NCBI GenBank assembly: GCA_009760855.2
Contig: WPIO01000029.1
Coordinates: forward strand, 3,377,501-3,441,500
Length of the DNA stretch: 64,000 bases
Source of the DNA: Cristatella mucedo
Lineage: Eukaryota; Bryozoa; Phylactolaemata; Cristatellidae
Direction of reading: 5' to 3'
This document shows positions 55,991 through 64,000 of this stretch, piece after piece. The first letter of the stretch is position 1; every line of letters begins with the position of its first letter. A model generated the notes under the pieces. It was given only the letters and a program-made list of their open reading frames with translations. It was not told the origin of the DNA and did no database searches. The translations under genes and the position numbers were made by a program.

Positions 55991-58677
55991 GTAAAGTCTG
56001 TTTGCTCGAACTTGCATCGGCTCGGCCGCCGGCCGGCGAAGTAGGCAAAATAGCCGGTGCACACCTAAGTAGTGCTAGAGGCGGTGCACGGGGCAGCAGC
56101 AGTCTGGCTAGCTTCAGGCGTGTAGCCACGGTCGGCATCTCGTCACTGCTCTCCGGCAGCCGAGGCTCCTCGGTTGACGGGACGGCTGTCCCAACAGAAA
56201 ACGGACAGCTGCCTCAACGAAGTTGCCAAGGAAGAGGCAAAAGTAGAAAAAATATCCAGTTCTGCAAAGCTTTCCTATGCGAAATGAAGTGCAACCATTC
56301 TAGAGTGAATTAGAAAGAGTTTCTTAAAAGCACGACCCCTTAGCTATTGCAAGCAGGCAAATTCGGGCCACCAGATAGATGACAATGAACGTAAATATCT
56401 CAAGACCCTCGTCACGACTCTTTATTGGAATAAATTAGTAAGTTATATTATTCAACAATATATTTAGAAACACCAATCGGAAGAGCAGTGGTGCGAGATT
56501 AACTGCCAGAAAGGCATCGCACCACCGATTTTAGCAGCTAGGCGTACGCTAGCCGGGGGCCAAGCTGGGTCGAAAACGGTGATTTCACGTAGAATGTATG
56601 GTTTTTGCACAAACATGAGAAATAAATAATTAATACTATGATTTCGGGTGAAAATTAAGATGTGCTCTTTTTTGTGACCGAAACCGCGTGCAGAAGCAAT
56701 GCCTCGCGTCCGACTTTCGTCTCGTTCGATCTCTCATCCGGGTTGGCAACCAGCGCCGACATGGATCGGAATGAGATCACGAGCTGTCGCACGGCTTTGC
56801 CTTCCCCGTTACAATGCTAATACGATTCACGCGGAGCGACGTTTTGCAAGATACTTTCGTTCTGCTGCCTTTTACTTTGAAGAGCGGTAGTTGTCCTATC
56901 GGTTTAGCAGCGCCAGCTTAGTTTATTCTGCACAGCCTCTCAATTATTCTTCCGTTTCAGCTTGCTTGCTTGCCAAAGCGGCAGTATAAGGCTCACTTTT
57001 TCGCTCACAATGCGAAACTTCCTATAATGTTTTTGCGAGGGGTTTCTCGCAGCTCTCTGCCCATTTATCCGACGGCCGAGAATTACCAGCTGCCATCGCT
57101 AGGCAGACCGACGTATACACTGCAGGAAATGTGAGAAGGCATTGAAAAAACCTTGCTTAAAGTCTTGCAATATGGCTATTTCGACCGGTGTTTCTAAATA
57201 TATCGTCACATTTCTTACTCGCATAGTTATGACAAATATTAATATAAGGGGTCACGCTTTTACGAAATTCTTTTTAACACACTTTAGAACTATCGTACTC
57301 CGTTGCACAGAAAAATATTCGTGCCCAAATGAATTAGTCGTTTAAACTGTTAGCATTGTAACGAACGCTGTGTGCGGCTTCCGCATCCGACAGAACTAGG
57401 CCATAAAAACACGGCGCTACGGTTCTAGTATCAGCCGACGAAGGGCGTATACTGATGACGTCTGACTAACTACTTATATCGCGGCTAAAGACTTGTAGGT
57501 GCAGCACCAATGCGCGCGGAACATGTGCCAACCGTTGTGGAACACTGCAGTAACGGTGAGCGCCCATACCTCAGCATAACAAGTCCATAATCGTTGCGTC
57601 AACAAGTCAAAAGTCCATAATCATTGCGTCAACAAGTCTATTTGACAGCGACTGAGTGATACGGGTGTTCAACAGCAGCCACGTTGTACTCGAACGGCTC
57701 AGTGGCCTAGAGCTCAAATTCCTCAGAGCCAAATCTGGAAGCCCATCTGACTGCCCGTGGTACGGCGTCGGCATTTATGCAGCCTCTGATTGCCATAGAT
57801 TGTCGCATAATCAATTCCTAGCTGCTACGAATTTAGGACTGCCAATACTGAATATCAGTCACAATCTAGCGGACTTGGCTCGCCGCCGTTTCAGCACCAT
57901 CGGAGCTGACTGGTACGCATAATAAATGCCTTTGCCAGCAATCAGTCGTGGACGACAGCTAATTTCCATCGGCTAAACGACGATAAGACCAAATTCCTAC
58001 GTAACGTAATAATAACGTAAAATAGCGTAATGCCGAATATTCGGCAGAGGGGTCATACCCTGCCGCTTGCAAAGCGTCCTAGCCAACTGCCGAATTCGAT
58101 TCGGGGCGGGCCTACGCAAATAAGCAGGCCGCCTCGTCTACAGTGCTTCCGGTGCCAACCTGCTTACCGCTACTGAGGGGTCGCGAGTTCGCAGCGTAAA
58201 CTGGACCGAAATACTCGCATATACAAAGAATTCTACTGACAATTAAAATTATTCTCATTCACAGGCTGAAATTCAACGCGAGCAATGCCGCTGCACATCT
58301 AGTTTAGTTTTATTCCCACACTCCTCGAAAACGCTCAGCAAAAAAACTCTTAGCAGGGGAAATATCTCCCTTACTTTGGTCACCTGCGTCTATGCTGTGG
58401 CGAAACCTACCTAGACGGTGGGCGCAACCTACGTAGACGAAGGGCCCGAACAATCAGACACGCTATTAGCGACGTCGGTTCAGGCGTGCAGCGGCTTCCA
58501 CAGAAAGCACCGACACCCCGATCGTCGCTTCACAGTACGCTAACTCCAGACCGAAGAACCAGGATTCCACTTCCGCCTTACTCGAAGGCAGGTAACTGAG
58601 GGCTGTTTTGCTAAACGAAAACAAGCCTTCCTTCCGCCTCCTCTCAGGAGAGCGGGCGGGTAGCCCTAATAATACTA
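55991..58677. other. No supported gene
   Basis: A CG-rich patch lies at 56,000-56,220. A 29-bp unit is repeated at 57,586-57,640 (AAGTCCATAATC..TTGCGTCAACAAGTC twice). A frame of 63 codons starts with ATG at 56,699 but has no motif. The TAACGAACGCTGTGTGCGGC stretch at 57,360 resembles part of the LTR-like repeat at 58,878. Confidence 0.4.
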
Positions 58678-58950
58678 CGTAACGGCGACGCCAGCCAAAC
58701 CAGTCGAATTATGGCGGTCGGTCAGCTATTACTCGTGATTATATGACAGTTTATCGCCGAGGCCGTTCAAAAGGCCAGCGCTTTTTGATGCAGCACCTGC
58801 AAGTAGCTGGCCATGCTACACACGGTGCAGGAGTTGCTGGTAGTCGTCGAACGTCGGCCGAGACTAGCACCGTAACGAGCGCTGCGTTTGCGGCCTAGTT
58901 CTGACCGGACGTGGAAGTCGCCCGCCACATGTGTAACATTTGGTGTCGGG
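58678..58950 (+). repeat. LTR-like direct repeat, left
   Basis: Shares with 60,810-61,295 the blocks AAACCAG.CGAATTATGG, GACAGTTTATCGCCGAGGCC, AAAAGGCC, CTGGCC.TGCTA and CTGACCGGACGTGGAAG in the same order. TTTGGTGTCGGGAGTGGAAT follows directly, placed and worded like a primer-binding site after a 5' LTR. Confidence 0.45.
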
Positions 58951-60809
58951 AGTGGAATTGTGAAATAACTGACTGCTGTGCCGAACTTAAGGATTTGGTT
59001 CTGTGAATTTTGATGCTGCGCTCAGCTAATAATAGGCGAATTGGCGAAGTCTATAGTTCTGACCTTTCGCGACTTATGGAAATATGGTCCTGGCATAGCA
59101 GTCACGAAGCGATACTGGCGGCTGAGCAGCATGGAGCATTTAGACGTAATAAATAAATCCTAGCTGATTAAACAGCCTCTTTTTGTATAGCGACAGAAGA
59201 GCTTTTATGGCTATCACCACCGCTTGCAGTCGCGATAAAGAATCGCCCATCGCAGGAATCGAACCCACGACCTCGGGACCGAGGTCATGAAAGCAACCGC
59301 CTTAACTAGTTGTGTAGAGATTAGACTGATTCTCTTAAGGAAGAGATACGCCAGCGTCTGAAGCAAATGAAAAAAACCAGCAGATAGCTGAGAGTAATGC
59401 TGAGACTGGTACGTGGCTGGAAAGTGAGCGTGCTAATGACGGCAGCAGGCTAGAACTTACTACAGTTAATTTAGAAGATGTCAAGGGCGATAAGGTGAAC
59501 AATGTAGCACAGGCGGTGCGGGCCATAGTTGAAGCTCCGAGTATGGAAATCGGGAAGCTCGATCTACGGCTCGAGAAGACAGAGATCGTGATTTCGCGCG
59601 AGATCATAGAAACGGCTGCCGATGACCTTCATATGTCTGGTATCTTAGCTTTGACTGACGAATTAGAGTTACGAAGTGGTCGTTCTTCCTGAGCTGGTTA
59701 CAGCCGCTGTGGAGCCTGTGACTGTTATAACTTGCTTCGAGACGGCTACCGTTTGAACGGTTGAGGTTATGGGCTGCTGCTCTGACGCTGAACAAGCTGC
59801 TTTCTGTTACTGCGAGCCTACTACTACAGATGGTGTCTGAACTACAAGTAATGTGACTGTAGCCAAGCCTTGCTACATGCCAGCCGAGGAGCAGTGCTTT
59901 GGAAAAGTTCAGTAATGACAACGGTATATGTCGAATGCCACTGCTGCATGATGATGGAGAGTACTATCTGTCTATGTAGAAAACTCTTAAGTTTTAATGG
60001 CGACTGCTTTTCGCATGCTTTCCGACTCCAGGAAACTTTTTCTCTTGCGTCATTCTATCTGCACGACTTCTTCTGCGATAATACCATTGACTAGACAACG
60101 CGATGAACCCACTCGAGTGTCGATCAAGGTCGAGTGGTTACGACAACGTCACGACTGCTGAATCGGCGTGTCGTAAAAGCAACCGCATTGGACTTCTTGT
60201 TCCTGTTCGCACTGACAGTTAAATGTTCACTGCGCTTCGAGAATCTGCCGGTGGGTGTATTCTGTTAAGAGACGTTGAACGCCGGAGATTGTCTATCATA
60301 CCCTACAGACTAACTTGAGCTAAAGGGAGACAAGACTGGATTGCTGAGGCAATGCCGGTACTGGGCACGATAATACGAAGACGCAATTGCTCGCGCTACG
60401 ATGCAGAGAGGTCTGCTCCTCCTTGTGCTGTGTGCAGTACTAATACCGCTCTAGTACGAGATTGCTTCAGGTATTTGTTAAGATAGCACTACCACTAAAG
60501 GTGCTTTTCTGTCTCCTACGAAGTGAAAGTGCTGACGACCTGAGCCTATGCAAAGCAGAGAGTTCTGGAGATGCTTTGAAGTCCAGCTCGTTGGTGAGAC
60601 GGTTGCTGGCGAGCAAGGATGAAGCCACGACAGCCAACGCGATAGCTTAGAAGAAGGAGACGACGCCCCGAAAATCCTCAATGTAGCAATTTGTGTTAGA
60701 GCCCGACGAGGTGGCGAAGCCGAACGTCGACAACTACAATTGCTGGTTGTTTAGGATTCTTAATTCACTGCTGAGAAGGAGAACGGCCTTTATTTATGTA
60801 CGAGGCAGA
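58951..60809 (+). mobile_element. Interior of a possible short LTR element
   Basis: About 1.86 kb between the two repeats. A purine run GAGAAGGAGAACGG (60,773-60,786) lies just before the right repeat, as a polypurine tract would. A frame of about 65 codons (59,495-59,692, GTG start) is not recognisable as gag or pol, and no protease, reverse-transcriptase or integrase motif was found. A SINE is inserted at 59,157-59,312. A non-autonomous element or a heavily decayed one are both possible. Confidence 0.35.
59157..59312 (-). mobile_element. SINE family 2
   Basis: Reversed copy with CTAGCTGATTAAACAGCCTC, GTATAGCGACAGAAGAGC, CTATCACCACCGCTTGCAG and AATCGAACCCACGACCTCGG (reverse of the B box). 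Well preserved. Confidence 0.85.
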
Positions 60810-61295
60810 GTAGCGGCGGTGCCTGGTAAACCAGCCGAATTATGGTGATCAGATATTATTCGCGGATATGGGAACGTGCGACAGTTTATCGCCGAGGCCG
60901 TTGAAAAGGCCGGCGCCCTGAGATAGGCGGGGGTGTGTGAAGATTCGGGAATGAGGAGGCATCGGCATTGGGGCTGACGTGAGCTATACGCCACATAGCC
61001 GTCGGCGAACGTCGTGGCCTCTGTCGAACGCCTGTAACCGACCGCTGACGTTAAATTGATTCGTCTGCATTACGGATACGGACTCGATACGATAAGCTAC
61101 GGCCGTTCGTCGCCGCTGCCGCGTTTCTGCTACTGTCGGCATACCTGCGTGCATTGGCGTTGCAGCTACAAGTACCTGGCCGTGCTATAAGGTTCGTGCG
61201 TCGCCAGTATTCGTCAAGCGTCGGCTGAAACTACCACCCTTACAAGCGCTTCGTTTACGGCCTACTTCTGACCGGACGTGGAAGCCAAACGCCAC
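60810..61295 (+). repeat. LTR-like direct repeat, right
   Basis: Partner of 58,678-58,950, but with about 220 bp of extra sequence in the middle (about 60,915-61,145) before homology resumes with CTACAAGTACCTGGCCGTGC. Confidence 0.45.
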
Positions 61296-61583
61296 GTTTG
61301 AAACGACGATACAGCGCCAAATCCCTCCGCCGGGACAGCGCGCAAAATGCGAGCCGCGTGCGCTATACGAACGTATTCGGTGGAGTCCGCCGAATGTTCC
61401 TCCTGACTCGGGCTCTTGTTGTCCCGCGGCCGTCGCTCTCTTGTGCGGCGAACGATCGCCCGCCCACCTCCCACTTTCTAATAGAAACGAGTCCGGCGAC
61501 TATCGGACGTATGGCGGCGGCGACGGAGGAGACGGCAGCGATGGCGGCGATGGCGGAGACCCTGAGCGAGCGGCGGCTTTTCT
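61296..61583. other. CpG-rich stretch with a short upstream frame
   Basis: Very CG-rich with GGCGGCGGCGACGGAGGAG-like triplet runs near 61,512. A 24-codon frame (ATG 61,511) ends just before the ATG at 61,587. It looks like a promoter or 5' UTR by composition only. Confidence 0.3.
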
Positions 61584-61586
61584 AAA

Positions 61587-61796
61587 ATGGCTAGCCGGGG
61601 ACACAATAGGATTGCCAGGCCAGCCCGCATCAATCAGCCTCGTGATTCACCGCAACCGCTTTCGGAACCCCTCGAGCTCACTGCTCGAGGACAGCGGTGT
61701 TTTTTTTCAGCCGAGCAGCTCGCGCGCGTCCTAAAATTAGGCCAGACTGGCCGCTGTGCTATAATTGGACACCTTAAATGTACGGTTAGACAGTAA
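61587..61796 (+). CDS. Possible small first exon, unknown protein
   Basis: ATG with A at -3 and G at +4 in a CpG-rich setting. The 69-codon frame is basic (ASRGHNRIARPARINQPRDS) and then reads CFFSAEQLARVLKLGQTGRC. It ends at a stop that overlaps a GTAAGA donor-like site (61,793), so it could be a first exon rather than a full gene. I recognise no family. Chance is a serious alternative. Confidence 0.2.
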   Translation: MASRGHNRIARPARINQPRDSPQPLSEPLELTARGQRCFFSAEQLARVLKLGQTGRCAIIGHLKCTVRQ

Positions 61797-61984
61797 GACT
61801 TTTCTACTTTAATCGGTGGTGCGCTACAGCCACTGTCGTCGTGTGCTTGGAATTTAGGCGTTCTCTTTAACGGCTGCTTGACAAGCTTTAGTCAGACTCT
61901 TTCGTTCCATTCACCCCTTCACAGCTAGCCATCTCGTTCGATCCCTGTCCGAGATTAGCAAGACTACCTACTGCCATGGCTGGC
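61797..61984. other. No feature seen
   Basis: Short unique spacer. Confidence 0.4.
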
Positions 61985-62400
61985 TAAAGATCTCACAAGC
62001 TTCCTGTTTCTTTCTTACTAGACTATTGTAATTCAGTTTTGGCTAGGCCACCGAAAAAGCCATTAAGCCAATTCAGCCGACGATGAATATATCTACAAGG
62101 TTGGTTAAAAAGACCCAAAAACCGGCTAATTTTCACGTCTCGTTTGTTGAAACAACTTCGATGGCTTTGGGTTGATCAAAGGATACAGAGCAAAGTTCTT
62201 ATTCTGACCGACAAGGCTCGGCTCCTTCATACCTAGATAACTGCTCTATCGGCGTCAGCCTCCTCGCGTATCTTTCCAGTTCCACTGTGGGCAATATATT
62301 AGCAGTTCCTTTCTTTCCCATGAAGACCTTTTGGCGACAGAAGCGATTGCTGTATGGTTCCTAGACTGTGGAACTCGCTTCCGCAGCTGTTACAAGCTTT
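61985..62400 (+). pseudogene. L2-B remnant
   Basis: Diverged match to 28,230-28,620: CTATTGTAATTCAGTTTTGG, AAAGGATACAGAGCAAAGTT, GGCTCCTTCATACCTAG and AGACTGTGGAACTCGCTTCC in order, with deletions and stops between them. Older than the copies at 28 and 39 kb. Confidence 0.8.
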
Positions 62401-62589
62401 ACTAATTAATGTAGCTTCTCGCTTTACTGCTGATCATATAGCGCTACCTGGTACTGTAATGCTCACCACACCTGGCCGCGGAGGGCCGGTGACATGTTTT
62501 TTTCTGCTAACCACACGGTCTCCCTCACCTGATACTATCGCTTGACCCATATTCCTGGTCTCACGACTTGAGTTGAGTGCGTACACTTA

Positions 62590-64000
62590 CAACAGATAGA
62601 TTTCCGTATTTTCCCGGGCCGTTGGCGTCGATTGCCGCGCATTGCCCTCGCATGTACGTTCAAGATTGGTTGATAGGATGCGGTTGCACTTTTATCACAG
62701 CACACTGTTACTCAAGAAAAACGTGATCTTCTCCCACCAGCTCTGTTTGTAGTTGTAACAGACGATCATAGATTGCTGTACTGTCTCGGGCAATTGCCGT
62801 CGATTGCCACGGATTGCCCAAGGTTGAACGCGAAAAAGGACAGCATGTGCGCCAACAGCGAGCGTTAAGTGGTAGGATAATTACAAATTCAAACAGCCAA
62901 TTTCCAGCAAAGTTGAGCCAGATGGCTGCAGAGACCGGGCCATCGCCGTCAATTGCCGTGCATTGCCCTCGATTGTGCCTTTATCGATTGCATAAAAAGA
63001 TGTGGCTGCACTTTTAATGAAGTGTACTGCAATACGCAAGAAAAGTTGGAGCTTTTTACAGCAACTGTCGGTCCATTTGTAACTGTCCTTTATGGATTGG
63101 GGTATTTCCCCGGCCATTGCCGTCGATTGAAAATTCCACGGCTTTACTTTGGACGCAGCGGAATCTTATATGCTATGACTATTGAGGCTTTCGAGCTGCC
63201 AATTTCTCTTCAATTTGCCGGGAATTGAGGTATTGGCCCAGGACATTGCTGTCGATTGACGTTCATTGCTCGCGATTGTACGTCTGCGATTGGTTGAAAG
63301 GATTTGATTGCACCTTCAACACAGTGGGTTGTGACAGGTAAGATATATTTGATCTTGGCCCAGTCACTTTCCAGTGATTTGCGATGGACCATAATGGATT
63401 GCCGTATTTGCCCGGGCCATTGCTGTATATTGCCGTGCATCGCCCAAGATTGAACGGTCAGAGCTGATTGAATGAGTTGGAAGTATGTTCTCGCGCCGTG
63501 AGATATTACGTGAAATGAGAATTGGAGCTTGGGGCAGCCGATTTCTCGTCGATTTGCCTCAGATTTTGGTATTGGTCCCTGCCATTGCTGTCGATTGCCG
63601 TGTATTGTTGACAATTAACGTGAAAAATAGCTTGAAAGTCCTACAATTTCACTTTTAGGACAAAGAAATGTGAAATGCGATGACAATCGGCACTTCGTGC
63701 AGCCAATTTAGTGTCAACTTGCCACGGATTGTTGTTAATTGCTGCTTCGAGCCGAGCCGTAGATTGCCATGCATTCCCCGAGATTGTACGAGCACAATTG
63801 CTTAAAATGATGTGGTTGACTGTAACTAGTGTGTTTTGTAACATGCATTAAAAATTGGAGCATTGCGAAACCGATTTCAGGGCATATTGCATCGGATTGC
63901 TGTAAATTGGGGTATTGGCCCGGGCCACTGCAGCACATTGCAGTGCATTGCTGCCGAATGGTTGAGGCAATTGTAGTGAAATTGTGGGATTACGTAACCA
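62590..64000 (+). repeat. 170-bp satellite, array B (plus orientation), runs off the window
   Basis: A core like GGGCCATTGCCGTCGATTGC plus GTGCATTGCCC.CGATTGTACG recurs at 62,615, 62,788, 62,936, 63,111, 63,238, 63,413, 63,578, 63,753 and 63,921. Spacings are 173, 148, 175, 127, 175, 165, 175 and 168 bp. Between cores, blocks such as GATTGCACTTTTAACACAGTG- and AAAATTGGAGC-like words also recur. Units are quite diverged from each other. Confidence 0.88.

Overview
The window is animal nuclear DNA and is mostly repeats. I infer this from 5'-truncated non-LTR retrotransposons of the L2/CR1 type, tRNA-derived SINEs, target-site duplications, microsatellites, a satellite, and zinc-finger genes with what look like spliceosomal junctions. 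There are no bacterial-style operons and I found no rRNA or true tRNA gene. I cannot name the species; an invertebrate is likely.

The main structure is a direct segmental duplication. Copy 1 runs from about 63 to 13,545 and copy 2 from about 28,074 to 35,012. Each copy carries, on the minus strand, a two-exon C2H2 zinc-finger gene whose second exon is built around a coding minisatellite. Copy 1 looks intact: exon 1 at 5,287-3,938 and exon 2 at 2,048-816, about 860 residues. Donor and acceptor phases match, a TATA box lies at 5,883-5,876, and AATAAA overlaps the stop codon. Copy 2 is damaged: it has an in-frame deletion in exon 1, a 2-bp frameshift in exon 2, and no TATA segment. Its minisatellite has been rebuilt from 15-bp to 18-bp units. 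Upstream of the gene, copy 1 has a 4.7-kb purine-rich GA tract with an internal repeat of about 2.07 kb. The same tract is only about 0.85 kb in copy 2. A third, related zinc-finger gene lies at 42,934-41,693.

The rest is a transposon graveyard. Two L2-like families are present, L2-A with an AATAAT tail and L2-B with an ATTAC-type tail (names are mine), in many truncated copies. Several are nested, with readable target-site duplications, and the copy at 28,174-28,869 has its empty site preserved in duplication copy 1. There are at least two tRNA-headed SINE families, one ending in an L2-A-like tail. A satellite of about 170 bp occurs as two arrays in opposite orientation, at 26,590-27,540 and from 62,590 to the window end. 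A decayed LTR-type element with a short interior may lie at 58,678-61,295. CpG-rich stretches near 12.2-14.2, 17.4-18.4, 25.4-26.3, 47.5-48.8 and 61.2-61.8 kb carry no gene I can support.
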